NCBI GenBank assembly: GCA_017416325.1 | Contig: JAFQCV010000004.1 | Span: 1-47,491 of the forward strand | Length of the DNA stretch: 47,491 nt | Reading direction: 5' to 3' | Origin: Oscillospiraceae bacterium | Lineage (GTDB): Bacteria > Bacillota > Clostridia > Oscillospirales > Oscillospiraceae | Shown here: in pieces, positions 6,289 to 15,214 of the stretch | How the letters are laid out: each line of letters begins with the position of its first letter | How positions within the stretch are numbered: position 1 is the stretch's first letter | Position numbers and translations under genes: made by a program | Notes under the pieces: generated by a model | Told to the model about the DNA's origin: nothing | The model's input: only the letters and a program-made list of their open reading frames with translations | Databases searched by the model: none

Positions 6289-6338
6289 CATCCTTTTGTA
6301 AAATCATATTTTTGTATATATTGTATGACAGATCGTGA

Positions 6339-6367
6339 TTGACAACAAAATAGAGCTATGCTATAAT
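6339..6367 (+). promoter_or_regulatory. Sigma-A promoter of the pyrimidine operon
   Basis: Full consensus TTGACA (6339-6344), 17-bp spacer, TATAAT (6362-6367), plus an extended -10 TGC. Start of transcription is expected near 6374, leaving a leader of only about 40 nt before pyrC, too short for a PyrR-type attenuator. Confidence 0.9.
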
Positions 6368-6414
6368 AACTCAGATAATTACGAAGTATGGCTTATTTGA
6401 GAAAGGAGACCGTT

Positions 6415-7644
6415 ATGGCAATGCAGAAGGAAATGGGCAATATGCAGATTACCGCTTGTAAGCCCAATATTCGTGTTTCTATTTTGGACCGTCTTTCTTC
6501 CGTTGACCTTTGTGCTTTCAACTCCTCTGAATATACGATTCTTCCCGGCTTTTGTGATGTGCATGTGCATTTCAGAGAGCCGGGTTTTTCTTACAAAGAG
6601 ACGATCTTGACCGGATCTCTTGCTGCCGCCCGGGGTGGCTACACGGCGGTATGCACCATGCCGAATCTGAACCCGGTCCCGGACAGCAAGGCAAACCTGA
6701 AGCAGCAGCTGGATCTGATCCGGCAGGACGGCATGATCCACGTCTACCCCTACGGCTCGATCACTGTGGGGCAAAAGGGTCAGGATCTATCAGATATGAA
6801 GGGCATGGCTCCCAATGTGATCGCTTTTTCTGACGACGGCAAAGGCATCCAGACGGAAGCTATGATGCGAAGCGCCATGCTGAAAGCCAAATCCCTGAAC
6901 AAACTGATCGTTGCCCACTGTGAGGACGAATCTCTGCTCAACGGCGGCTATATTCACGACGGCGATTACGCCCGGGAAAACCACCACCGGGGCATCTGCT
7001 CGGAAAGTGAATGGGGGCAGATCGCCCGGGACTTAAAGCTGGTGAAGGAAACCGGCTGCGCCTATCACATCTGCCACATTTCCACTAAGGAAAGCGTAGA
7101 GCTGATCCGCCAGGCGAAAAAAGAGGGCCTGAATGTCACCTGCGAAACCGCCCCCCACTATCTGATCATGGACGACAGCTTCCTGCTGGAAGAAGGCCGC
7201 TTCAAGATGAATCCCCCTCTGCGGGGCGCGGAAGACAGACAGGCTTTGATTGAGGGTCTGATAGACGGCACCATTGATATGATCGCCACCGACCACGCCC
7301 CCCACTCCGAAGAAGAAAAGAGCAAAGGTCTGGACGGCAGCAGCTTCGGTATCGTTGGGCTGGAAACCGCGTTCCCCCTGCTGTATACCTACCTGGTCAA
7401 AGAGGGAATCATTACCATGGAGCGGCTGATGGAACTTCTGGTTACCAATCCCCGGAAGCGCTTTAATATTCAGCAAGGCTGTGACTTCTCCATCTGGGAT
7501 CTCCGGCAGAACTATATCATTGAACCGGAAGAATTCCAATCCATGGGCAAGTCCACCCCCTTCTCCGGCTGGCGGGTTTACGGTCGCTGTCTGGCAACGG
7601 TCTGCGACAGCAAGCTGGTATGGCTGGAAAAAGTGAGAAAATAA
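6415..7644 (+). CDS. pyrC: Dihydroorotase
   Basis: 409 residues. It catalyses reversible cyclisation of N-carbamoyl-aspartate to dihydroorotate, the third pyrimidine step. Metal-binding motif DVHVHFREPG lies near residue 47, further ligands in VAHCEDE and HICHIST, and the class signature ATDHAPHS near residue 292. The start at 6415 is chosen because AAAGGAG (6402-6408) precedes it by 6 nt; an upstream in-frame ATG at 6388 would include that site. It is the first gene of the pyr operon, an unusual position; in B. subtilis pyrB precedes pyrC. The next gene begins 30 bp later. Confidence 0.96.
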   Translation: MAMQKEMGNMQITACKPNIRVSILDRLSSVDLCAFNSSEYTILPGFCDVHVHFREPGFSYKETILTGSLAAARGGYTAVCTMPNLNPVPDSKANLKQQLDLIRQDGMIHVYPYGSITVGQKGQDLSDMKGMAPNVIAFSDDGKGIQTEAMMRSAMLKAKSLNKLIVAHCEDESLLNGGYIHDGDYARENHHRGICSESEWGQIARDLKLVKETGCAYHICHISTKESVELIRQAKKEGLNVTCETAPHYLIMDDSFLLEEGRFKMNPPLRGAEDRQALIEGLIDGTIDMIATDHAPHSEEEKSKGLDGSSFGIVGLETAFPLLYTYLVKEGIITMERLMELLVTNPRKRFNIQQGCDFSIWDLRQNYIIEPEEFQSMGKSTPFSGWRVYGRCLATVCDSKLVWLEKVRK

Positions 7645-7674
7645 TTTGTTTGATATAGATATGGAGGCATTTTT

Positions 7675-10600
7675 ATGGCAAAGCGTACAGATTTAAAGAA
7701 AATTATGATCATCGGCTCCGGCCCTATCGTGATCGGACAGGCCGCAGAGTTTGACTATGCCGGCACGCAGGCATGTCTGGCTCTGAAGGAGGAAGGCTAT
7801 GAAGTGGTTCTGGTCAACTCCAACCCCGCCACCATCATGACGGATACTACTATTGCCGACAAGGTCTACATGGAACCCTTGACACTGGAATATGTGGCAA
7901 AGATCATTCGTTACGAGCGTCCCGACGCCATCGTTCCCGGCATCGGCGGCCAGACCGGTCTGAACCTTGCCATGCAGCTGGAAAAGAAGGGCATCCTGAA
8001 GGAGTGCCGTGTGAAGCTGTTGGGTACTTCCAGCGCATCCATCGAGCGGGCGGAAGACCGGGAGCTGTTTAAGGAGCTTTGTGAGGAGATCGGCGAGCCG
8101 GTCATCCCCTCTGAGATCACCTATTCCATCGAAGAAGCCAAGGAAGCTGCCAAGCGCATCGGCTACCCCGTTGTTCTGCGCCCTGCCTTCACTCTGGGCG
8201 GCACCGGCGGCGGCTTCGCTTACAGCGAAGAAGAGCTGGTTGACATCGGCATCAACGCCTTTAACCTCTCCCCTGTTCATCAGGTTTTGATTGAAAAGTC
8301 TGTCAAGGGCTACAAGGAGATCGAATTCGAAGTCATGCGCGACGGCACCGACCATGCCATCACCATCTGCGGCATGGAAAACATCGACCCTGTGGGCGTT
8401 CACACCGGTGACTCTTTGGTTGTCGCTCCCATTATGACCCTCAGCCCCGAAGATCAGAAGATGCTCAACGACTCCGCCATCAAGATCATCCGCGCACTGA
8501 AGATCGAAGGTGGCTGCAACGTCCAGTTTGCTCTGGACCCCCACTCCTCTCAGTACTATCTCATTGAGGTCAACCCCCGGGTTTCCCGCTCCTCCGCCTT
8601 GGCCTCCAAGGCTTCCGGCTATCCCATCGCCCGGGTTACCGCCAAGATCGCTGTGGGTATGACGCTGGAAGAGATCAAGATCGCCAACACCAATGCCGCC
8701 TTTGAGCCGCAGCTGGACTATGTGATCGCCAAGCTGCCCCGGTTCCCCTTCGATAAGTTCACCTCCGCTTCCAACACCTTAGGCACTCAGATGAAGGCCA
8801 CCGGCGAGATCATGGGTATCGGCTCTACTCTGGAAGAGTGCCTGCTCAAGGGCATCCGTTCCTGCGAGATCGGCGCTAACCACATCTATCATCCCAAGTT
8901 TGATAATATGTCCAAGGAAGATCTGCTGGAGTATATCAGCGTCTTCCGGGATGACAATATCTATGCTATCGCTGAGCTGATCTACCACGGTGTCTCTGTA
9001 GAAAAGATCCATGAGATCACCCAGATCACCCCCTTCTTCCTGGAAGCCATTAAGCGGATCGTGGATATGGAAGAGACCTTAAAGGGCAATGTACGCGATT
9101 TGGACACACTGATCGCGGCAAAGAAAATGGGCTTCAGCGACAAGTATATCGCCCGCCTGTGGAAGTGCAGCGAACTGGATGTTTATCACTTCCGTAAGGA
9201 AAACAAGGTCTTCCCCGTATTTAAGATGGTGGATACCTGCCACACCGGTGCTTATATCCCCTATTTCTACTCCTCTTATACCGGCGAAAACGCATCCATC
9301 GTCACCGACAAAAAGAAAATCGTGGTTCTTGGTGCCGGCCCCATCCGTATCGGTCAGGGCGTGGAGTTTGACTATTCCACCGTCCACGCGGTCATGACCA
9401 TCAAGAACGCCGGTTATGAAGCCATCATCATCAACAACAACCCCGAAACCGTTTCTACCGACTACACTACCGCTGACAAGCTGTACTTTGAGCCTCTGAC
9501 TCCGGAAGATGTGATGAACATTATTGAGTTTGAAAAGCCCATTGGTGTCATCGCTTCTCTGGGTGGCCAGACGGCTATCAATCTGGCGCAGCCCTTGACA
9601 GATCGCGGTGTTAAGATCATCGGCACAGACTGCGCCGCTATCGACAAGGCAGAGGACCGGAACGCTTTTGAAAATCTGCTCAACGAGCTGAACATTCCCC
9701 GGGCTAAGGGACAGGCTGTCACCAAGATCGAAGACGGCATTGCCGCAGCGGCAGAGATCGGCTATCCTGTTCTGGTGCGTCCCAGCTTCGTTTTGGGCGG
9801 CCGCGCTATGCAGATCGTTGCCAACGAGGATCAGCTGCGCCATTATCTGAAGACCGCCGTTGAAATTGACGAGGACAAGCCCGTTCTGGTGGATAAGTAT
9901 ATCGAAGGCCGCGAAGTTGAGATCGACGCCATCTGCGACGGCCGGAATGTGTTCGTCCCCGGCATCATGGAGCTGGTAGAACGTACCGGCGTCCACTCCG
10001 GCGACTCCATTTCTGTCTATCCCTCCTTCTCCATCTCCAACAAGGTCAAGGGTATCATCCTGCAATACGCCAAGAAGCTGGGTCTGGGTATCGGCATTGT
10101 GGGTCTTTTCAACATCCAGTTCATCGTAGACAAGGATGACAATGTGTTTATCATCGAGGTCAACCCCCGTTCTTCCCGTACTGTCCCCTTCCTCTCCAAG
10201 GCTACCGGCTACTCCCTGGCGGACATTGCTACCGAGGTCATTCTTGGCAAGAGCTTGAAAGAGCTGGGTCTGTTTGACATCTATCCCGATGAAAAGTCCC
10301 GCTACTATGTCAAAGCTCCCGTATTCTCCTTCAACAAGATTCGCGGTCTGGATGCCTATCTGTCACCCGAAATGAAGTCTACCGGCGAAGCCATCGGCTA
10401 CGACAAGACACTGAATCGCGCTCTGTATAAGGCGCTGCAGGCCTCCGGTATGCATCTGCAGAACTACGGCACAATTCTGGCAACCATCGCCGACAAGGAT
10501 AAGGAGGAAGCTCTGGAGCTGATCCGCCGCTTCTACAACCTGGGCTTCAACATCGAAGCTACCGCCGGCACCGCCAAGTATCTGAAAGAACACGGGATCC

Positions 10601-10842
10601 GCACCCATATGCTCCGCAAGATCAGCGAGGGCAGCGAGGAAATCCCCAACGCCCTGCGGCAGGGACACATCGCCTATGTCATCAACACCCGGGATCCCGG
10701 CTCTGATCAGAACGACGGTATTCACATCCGTCAGCTGGCTACTGAGTACAATGTGACCATGTTCACCGCTCTGGATACTGTTAAAGTTTTGCTGGACGTT
10801 TTGGAAGAGACTACTCTGACCATTTCCACCATTGACGCTTAA
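7675..10842 (+). CDS. carB: Carbamoyl-phosphate synthase large subunit
   Basis: 1055 residues, normal length for CarB. Two homologous ATP-grasp halves are evident: the first begins IMIIGSGPIVIGQAAEFDY, the second (about residue 548) IVVLGAGPIRIGQGVEFDY; a C-terminal MGS-like allosteric domain follows from about residue 930. It makes carbamoyl phosphate from bicarbonate, ATP and ammonia, the ammonia normally channelled from glutamine by the small subunit CarA. No carA is present in this operon or window, so CarA must be encoded elsewhere or the enzyme uses free ammonia. It is preceded by a GGAGG site. Confidence 0.97.
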   Translation: MAKRTDLKKIMIIGSGPIVIGQAAEFDYAGTQACLALKEEGYEVVLVNSNPATIMTDTTIADKVYMEPLTLEYVAKIIRYERPDAIVPGIGGQTGLNLAMQLEKKGILKECRVKLLGTSSASIERAEDRELFKELCEEIGEPVIPSEITYSIEEAKEAAKRIGYPVVLRPAFTLGGTGGGFAYSEEELVDIGINAFNLSPVHQVLIEKSVKGYKEIEFEVMRDGTDHAITICGMENIDPVGVHTGDSLVVAPIMTLSPEDQKMLNDSAIKIIRALKIEGGCNVQFALDPHSSQYYLIEVNPRVSRSSALASKASGYPIARVTAKIAVGMTLEEIKIANTNAAFEPQLDYVIAKLPRFPFDKFTSASNTLGTQMKATGEIMGIGSTLEECLLKGIRSCEIGANHIYHPKFDNMSKEDLLEYISVFRDDNIYAIAELIYHGVSVEKIHEITQITPFFLEAIKRIVDMEETLKGNVRDLDTLIAAKKMGFSDKYIARLWKCSELDVYHFRKENKVFPVFKMVDTCHTGAYIPYFYSSYTGENASIVTDKKKIVVLGAGPIRIGQGVEFDYSTVHAVMTIKNAGYEAIIINNNPETVSTDYTTADKLYFEPLTPEDVMNIIEFEKPIGVIASLGGQTAINLAQPLTDRGVKIIGTDCAAIDKAEDRNAFENLLNELNIPRAKGQAVTKIEDGIAAAAEIGYPVLVRPSFVLGGRAMQIVANEDQLRHYLKTAVEIDEDKPVLVDKYIEGREVEIDAICDGRNVFVPGIMELVERTGVHSGDSISVYPSFSISNKVKGIILQYAKKLGLGIGIVGLFNIQFIVDKDDNVFIIEVNPRSSRTVPFLSKATGYSLADIATEVILGKSLKELGLFDIYPDEKSRYYVKAPVFSFNKIRGLDAYLSPEMKSTGEAIGYDKTLNRALYKALQASGMHLQNYGTILATIADKDKEEALELIRRFYNLGFNIEATAGTAKYLKEHGIRTHMLRKISEGSEEIPNALRQGHIAYVINTRDPGSDQNDGIHIRQLATEYNVTMFTALDTVKVLLDVLEETTLTISTIDA

Positions 10843-10851
10843 GGTACTAAG

Positions 10852-11589
10852 ATGAAACAAAGTATTTTTACCATTCATTCCAACGAAGCGCTGACTGACA
10901 GCGTTTATAAAATGGTGCTTGGCGGAGACACCTCCGCCATCACCGCCCCCGGTCAGTTTGTCAATATTTTGCTGGACGGACTGTACCTGCGCCGCCCCAT
11001 CTCTGTATGCGACTATGACGAAAGCACCCTCACCCTTGTCTACAAGGTGGTTGGCAAAGGCACAGAGCAAATGTCCCGGAAAGCTGCCGGAGAAAAGCTG
11101 GATATCCTTACCGGCCTCGGCAACGGTTACGATCTGACCCTTTCCGGCGACCGTCCGGTACTGCTGGGCGGCGGTGTTGGTGTGCCGCCTCTGTATAACC
11201 TTGCCAAAAAGCTCCTTGCTCAGGGCAAGAAGGTTTCTGTCATCCTGGGCTTTAATACCAAGTCCGAAATTTTCTACGAAGAAGAATTCAAGAAGCTGGG
11301 TTGCGATGTAACCGTCACCACAGTAGACGGAAGCTACGGCATCCAAGGTTTTGTCACCACCGCATTGGAAACAATGGACTATACTTACTTCTACACCTGC
11401 GGTCCTGAACCCATGCTGAAGGCCATCTACAAGGCATCCAACACCTCCGGTCAAATGAGCTTTGAGGAGCGGATGGGTTGCGGTTTCGGTGCCTGCATGG
11501 GATGCTCCTGCAAGACCCTCACCGGCAACAAGCGGATCTGCAAAGAAGGTCCTGTTATGAAGAAGGAGGAGATCTTATGGGAAAGCTGA
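10852..11589 (+). CDS. pyrK: Dihydroorotate dehydrogenase B, electron-transfer subunit
   Basis: 245 residues. An FAD-binding region (RRPISVCDYDE), an NAD-binding motif GGGVGVPPLYNLAKKL, and a C-terminal 2Fe-2S site with cysteines in CGFGACMGCSCKT and RICKEGP. PyrK passes electrons from dihydroorotate oxidation in PyrD to NAD+, so this operon encodes the NAD-linked class 1B enzyme typical of Gram-positive bacteria. Its end overlaps the start of pyrD by 13 bp in another frame, implying coupled translation. Confidence 0.95.
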   Translation: MKQSIFTIHSNEALTDSVYKMVLGGDTSAITAPGQFVNILLDGLYLRRPISVCDYDESTLTLVYKVVGKGTEQMSRKAAGEKLDILTGLGNGYDLTLSGDRPVLLGGGVGVPPLYNLAKKLLAQGKKVSVILGFNTKSEIFYEEEFKKLGCDVTVTTVDGSYGIQGFVTTALETMDYTYFYTCGPEPMLKAIYKASNTSGQMSFEERMGCGFGACMGCSCKTLTGNKRICKEGPVMKKEEILWES

Positions 11590-12488
11590 ATGTGAATCTT
11601 TGCGGTATTGAACTTTCTAACCCTATCATCCCTGCTTCCGGCACCTTCGGCTACGGCTATGAGTTTGCAGAACTCTATGACATTAATGAGCTTGGCACCT
11701 TCTCTTTTAAAGGCACTACAAAAGATCCCCGGTTTGGCAACCCCACACCCCGGATCGCGGAATGTACCGCCGGCATGATCAACGCTGTTGGCCTGCAGAA
11801 TCCCGGTGTTGAAAAAGTCATCACAGAAGAATTACCCAAGCTGAAAGCGTGCTTTCATAAGCCTGTTATGGCAAATGTCAGCGGTTTCTCTGTTGAGGAC
11901 TATGCTTACACTTGCGCAAAACTGGACAAGGAAGAACAGGTAGGTTGGCTGGAGGTCAATGTGTCCTGCCCCAATGTGCACGGCGGCGGCATGAGCTTCG
12001 GCACGCAGCCGGAAGCCGCTGCGGAAGTCACCCGCGCTGTAAAAGCAGTCACAACCAAACCGGTCATTATCAAGCTTTCCCCCAATGTCACCGACATTGT
12101 ATCCATCGCAAAAGCCTGCGAGGATGCCGGTGCAGACGGCATCAGCCTGATCAATACATTATTGGGCATGCGCATCAACCTGCGGACAAGAAAGCCTGTC
12201 ATTGCCAACAAAATGGGCGGTTTTTCCGGCAGCGCTATCTTCCCGGTTGCCGTGCGAATGGTCTACCAGGTAGCCAACGCCGTGAAGATCCCAGTGGTGG
12301 GCATGGGCGGTGTTTCCAGTGCCGAAGACGTCATTGAGATGATGCTCGCCGGCGCTACTGCTGTAGAAGTGGGTGCAGCAAACCTTGTTAACCCGTATAT
12401 CTGCCGTGATATCGTCCGGGATTTGCCGGAAGTCATGGCTAAGTACCGTATCAACAGCTTAGAAGAGATTATAGGAGGCGCGAAATAA
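11577..12488 (+). CDS. pyrD: Dihydroorotate dehydrogenase B, catalytic subunit
   Basis: 303 residues from ATG 11577 (MGKLNVNLCGIELSNPI), chosen because AAGGAGG precedes it at normal spacing. FMN-binding TIM barrel; NVSCPNVHGGG carries the catalytic cysteine characteristic of class 1 DHODs (Cys rather than the Ser of class 2), and GMGGVSSAEDV the phosphate-binding loop. It oxidises dihydroorotate to orotate with PyrK. Its stop shares one base with the pyrF start (TAATG). Confidence 0.95.
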   Translation: MGKLNVNLCGIELSNPIIPASGTFGYGYEFAELYDINELGTFSFKGTTKDPRFGNPTPRIAECTAGMINAVGLQNPGVEKVITEELPKLKACFHKPVMANVSGFSVEDYAYTCAKLDKEEQVGWLEVNVSCPNVHGGGMSFGTQPEAAAEVTRAVKAVTTKPVIIKLSPNVTDIVSIAKACEDAGADGISLINTLLGMRINLRTRKPVIANKMGGFSGSAIFPVAVRMVYQVANAVKIPVVGMGGVSSAEDVIEMMLAGATAVEVGAANLVNPYICRDIVRDLPEVMAKYRINSLEEIIGGAK

Positions 12489-13186
12489 TGGGTAAAGACG
12501 TAATTGTAGCATGTGACTTCTCCTCCGCCGAGGCAACCTTTGCTTTTCTGGACAAGTTCACCGGCCGGAAGCCCTTTGTCAAGATCGGCATGGAGCTGTA
12601 CTACGCGGAAGGCCCCAGCATTGTCCGGGAAATCAAGGCCCGTGGTCACAAGATCTTTTTGGACCTGAAGCTCCATGACATTCCCAACACTGTTAAAAAG
12701 GCAATGGCCGTTCTGCGGAATCTGGATGTGGATATCACCAACCTCCATGCCGCCGGCGCGACTGCTATGATGCAAGGCGCTCTGGAAGGGCTGACCCGGG
12801 AGGACGGCACCCGTCCCCTGTTGATCGCCGTGACCCAGCTGACCTCCACCGACCAGGAGACTTTGGAGCGGGATCTGATGATCCATGCCCCCATTGACGA
12901 AGTGGTGATGCACTACGCGGAAACCGCCAAAAATGCCGGTCTGGACGGCATCGTCTGCTCCCCTCTGGAAGCCGGCAAGGTGCATGACAAGTGCGGCAAG
13001 AACTTCCTGACCGTGACCCCCGGTGTCCGCTTCGCTGATGGCGATGTGGGTGACCAGAAGCGTGTCATGACCCCCGCCGCTGCCAAGCAGATCGGTTCTG
13101 ACTACATCGTGGTTGGCCGCCCCATTACCGCTGCTGCTGACCCCGTGGCTGCATACGAGCGCTGCGTCGCTGAATTTTGTGACTAA
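12488..13186 (+). CDS. pyrF: Orotidine 5'-phosphate decarboxylase
   Basis: 232 residues. N-terminal VACDFSS and the catalytic D-x-K-x2-D array in DLKLHD (Asp59, Lys61, Asp64) identify OMP decarboxylase, which makes UMP; the phosphate-binding end reads DYIVVGRPI. GGAGG lies 9 nt before the ATG inside the pyrD 3' end. The arrangement with pyrD (1-bp overlap) and pyrE (11-bp gap) indicates a single transcript. Confidence 0.96.
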   Translation: MGKDVIVACDFSSAEATFAFLDKFTGRKPFVKIGMELYYAEGPSIVREIKARGHKIFLDLKLHDIPNTVKKAMAVLRNLDVDITNLHAAGATAMMQGALEGLTREDGTRPLLIAVTQLTSTDQETLERDLMIHAPIDEVVMHYAETAKNAGLDGIVCSPLEAGKVHDKCGKNFLTVTPGVRFADGDVGDQKRVMTPAAAKQIGSDYIVVGRPITAAADPVAAYERCVAEFCD

Positions 13187-13197
13187 GGAGATAGAAA

Positions 13198-13851
13198 ATG
13201 GAAGCCTACAAAAGAGAATTTATTGAATTTCTGCAGGATGCCGGTGTTCTGAAGTTTGGCGATTTCACCGCCAAGTCCGGCCGCAAGATTCCTTACTTTG
13301 TCAACGCCGGCATGATCAAAACCGGCGACCAGATCACCAAGATGGGCGAATTCTATGCCAAGGCTTACTTTGATAAGTTGGGCAAAAAGGAAGCTGTTCT
13401 CTACGGCCCTGCTTACAAGGGTATTTCCCTGTCCATCTCCGCTGCCGTTGCCCTGTCCAAGAACGGACTGAATGTTCCTTTCTTCTTTAACCGCAAGGAA
13501 GTAAAGGATCATGGCGAAGGCGGCACATTTGTGGGCTACGTTCCCCAGTCCGGTGAAGAGATCGTCATCATTGAGGATGTCATCACTGCCGGCACGGCCA
13601 TTCGTGAGAGCATGGAGATATTAAAGCATCTGGACGGCACCAAGGTCATCGCTACTTTCATCATGGTGGACCGGAAGGAAAAGGGTCAGACAGACAAGGG
13701 CGCAATGCAGGAGATCGAAGAACAGTTCGGTTTCCCTGTATACTCTGTCGTGGATGTCTATGACATTATCGAATATCTGGAGGAAGACCCTGCCAACAAA
13801 GAAAATGTCACCAGAATCAAAAACTATCTGGCTGTAAACGGAGCGAAATAA
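13198..13851 (+). CDS. pyrE: Orotate phosphoribosyltransferase
   Basis: 217 residues. The PRPP-binding motif [13 protein letters not shown] is at residues 122-134, and the orotate/PRPP loop [15 protein letters not shown] near residue 96. It joins orotate to PRPP to give OMP, the substrate of the preceding gene product. AAGGAG lies at normal distance before the ATG. The pyrB start follows after a single base. Confidence 0.96.
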   Translation: MEAYKREFIEFLQDAGVLKFGDFTAKSGRKIPYFVNAGMIKTGDQITKMGEFYAKAYFDKLGKKEAVLYGPAYKGISLSISAAVALSKNGLNVPFFFNRKEVKDHGEGGTFVGYVPQSGEEIVIIEDVITAGTAIRESMEILKHLDGTKVIATFIMVDRKEKGQTDKGAMQEIEEQFGFPVYSVVDVYDIIEYLEEDPANKENVTRIKNYLAVNGAK

Positions 13852-13852
13852 T

Positions 13853-14932
13853 ATGAGAAGTCTGATCAGTATTCTGGAACTGAGTGTGGAAGAGCTGGAT
13901 CAGCTCATTGCCACCGCTAAGGATATCATTGCTCACCCTGATAAATATTGGGACAGCTGTAAGCATAAGAAGCTGGCTACCCTGTTCTTTGAACCCTCTA
14001 CCCGGACTCGCCTGAGCTTTGAAGCAGCTATGCTGGAGCTGGGCGGTACTGTTCTGGGTTTCAGTGAAGCCTCTTCTTCCTCCGCATCCAAGGGCGAGAG
14101 TGTGGCAGATACCGCAAAGATCGTATCCTGCTACGCGGACATCATCGCTATGCGACATCCCCGGGAAGGCGCGCCTTTTGTGGCATCCCAGGCAGCCTCC
14201 ATTCCGGTCATCAACGCCGGTGATGGCGGTCACAACCACCCAACCCAAACCTTGGCGGATTTGCTGACCATCTCCCGGGAACTGGGCCGCCTGGACGGGT
14301 TGACCATTGGTTTGTGCGGCGATTTGAAATACGGACGGACAGTCCACTCTCTCATTGAAGCTATGAGCCGCTACACCGGTGTCAAATTCGTCCTTATCTC
14401 TCCGAAGGAACTGAAGGTTCCCGGCTTTATCCGCTATAATGTTCTGGAGAAGCACCAGATCCCCTACACCGAAACCACCTCTTTGGAAGAAGCTATGCCT
14501 CAGCTGGATGTTCTGTATATGACCAGAATCCAGCGGGAGCGTTTTGAAGATCCCCAGGAGTATGAGCGCCTGAAGGACAGCTATATCCTTGACACCCAGA
14601 AGATGCAGCTGGCCAAAGAGAAAATGTGCGTCATGCATCCCCTGCCCCGTGTCAATGAGATCAGTGTCAAGGTGGATGAAGATCCCAGAGCCGCCTATTT
14701 CCGCCAGGCACTCAACGGCAAGTATATGCGCATGGCTCTGATTTTGAAGCTTCTGGAGGAAGCCAAGGACCCCACAAAGGCTGCCTTTGATACCTCCGGT
14801 CTGGTTTCTGACAAAATCTGCAGCAACCCCAAATGCATTTCCGCTGTGGAGCAGGAGCTGCCACAGCTTTCCCGGCTCACAGATGCCGAAGAGAATATTC
14901 ACCGCTGCATTTACTGCGAACAACGTGTATAA
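13853..14932 (+). CDS. pyrB: Aspartate carbamoyltransferase with fused PyrI-like zinc domain
   Basis: 359 residues, about 50 longer than a plain catalytic chain. The catalytic part has [12 protein letters not shown] (carbamoyl-phosphate loop, Ser49-Thr52), [10 protein letters not shown] and [10 protein letters not shown]. After the catalytic fold the tail has Cys323, Cys328, Cys352 and Cys355 in CSNPKCIS...CIYCEQ. Cysteine spacing (x4, x23, x2) is identical to the zinc domain of E. coli PyrI (CPNSNCIS...CKYCEK). The N-terminal nucleotide-binding domain of PyrI is absent. In E. coli that zinc domain contacts the catalytic chain, so here it may stabilise the oligomer. Last gene of the operon, ending just before the terminator. 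Confidence 0.95.
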   Translation: MRSLISILELSVEELDQLIATAKDIIAHPDKYWDSCKHKKLATLFFEPSTRTRLSFEAAMLELGGTVLGFSEASSSSASKGESVADTAKIVSCYADIIAMRHPREGAPFVASQAASIPVINAGDGGHNHPTQTLADLLTISRELGRLDGLTIGLCGDLKYGRTVHSLIEAMSRYTGVKFVLISPKELKVPGFIRYNVLEKHQIPYTETTSLEEAMPQLDVLYMTRIQRERFEDPQEYERLKDSYILDTQKMQLAKEKMCVMHPLPRVNEISVKVDEDPRAAYFRQALNGKYMRMALILKLLEEAKDPTKAAFDTSGLVSDKICSNPKCISAVEQELPQLSRLTDAEENIHRCIYCEQRV

Positions 14933-14937
14933 CGAAA

Positions 14938-14969
14938 ACGATCGGCTGTGCTACCGCACAGCCGATCGT
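14938..14969. terminator. Bidirectional terminator between pyrB and the GIY-YIG gene
   Basis: A 13-bp perfect stem, ACGATCGGCTGTG (14938-14950) with CACAGCCGATCGT (14957-14969), loop CTACCG. It starts 5 bp after the pyrB stop. The stop codon of the convergent GIY-YIG gene (14951-14953) lies in the loop. The minus-strand exit has TTTT; the plus-strand exit is less T-rich. Confidence 0.85.
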
Positions 14970-15211
14970 GTTATAAGTTTCATTTTTTCTTCTCGCGGCA
15001 GCGCCTTAATAGACAACTCCCGTTTTAAAGCAATCGATTTGCTTTCACAGACTTCTGTATAGACTAGTACCAACGGACCTCTGCCGCGGGTATACTTTGC
15101 GCCCTTTCCTCTGCGGTGCATCTCCAGCCTTGCCGGCACATCCTTAGCAATTCCGGTGTAGAGACTTCCATCACAACACCGCAGGATATAAACTGACCAT
15201 TTTTCGTCCAC
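14951..15211 (-). CDS. GIY-YIG domain protein (YhbQ/YazA-like)
   Basis: 86 residues, consisting of one GIY-YIG nuclease domain: WSVYILRCCDGSLYTGI contains the VYI...YTG core, followed by RLEMHRRGKGAKYTRGR and an ELSIKAL stretch. This matches the small UPF0213/YhbQ/YazA family, usually considered DNA-repair-associated. Its last codons and stop sit inside the pyrB terminator hairpin. Three bp separate it from the upstream membrane protein gene, so it likely belongs to the pncB transcript. Confidence 0.9.
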   Translation of the reverse strand: MDEKWSVYILRCCDGSLYTGIAKDVPARLEMHRRGKGAKYTRGRGPLVLVYTEVCESKSIALKRELSIKALPREEKMKLITRSAVR

Positions 15212-15214
15212 AAG

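Noticed and set aside
9079-10065. Long minus-strand open frames inside carB and pyrK (also 7693-8544 and 10363-11454)
   Set aside because: Antisense frames within conserved pyrimidine genes with repetitive Val/Asp/Gly translations; not real genes.
11478-11576. Longer version of PyrD starting at 11478
   Set aside because: The extra 33 residues are the out-of-frame reading of the PyrK iron-sulfur region; the ATG at 11577 has an AAGGAGG site and the family start.
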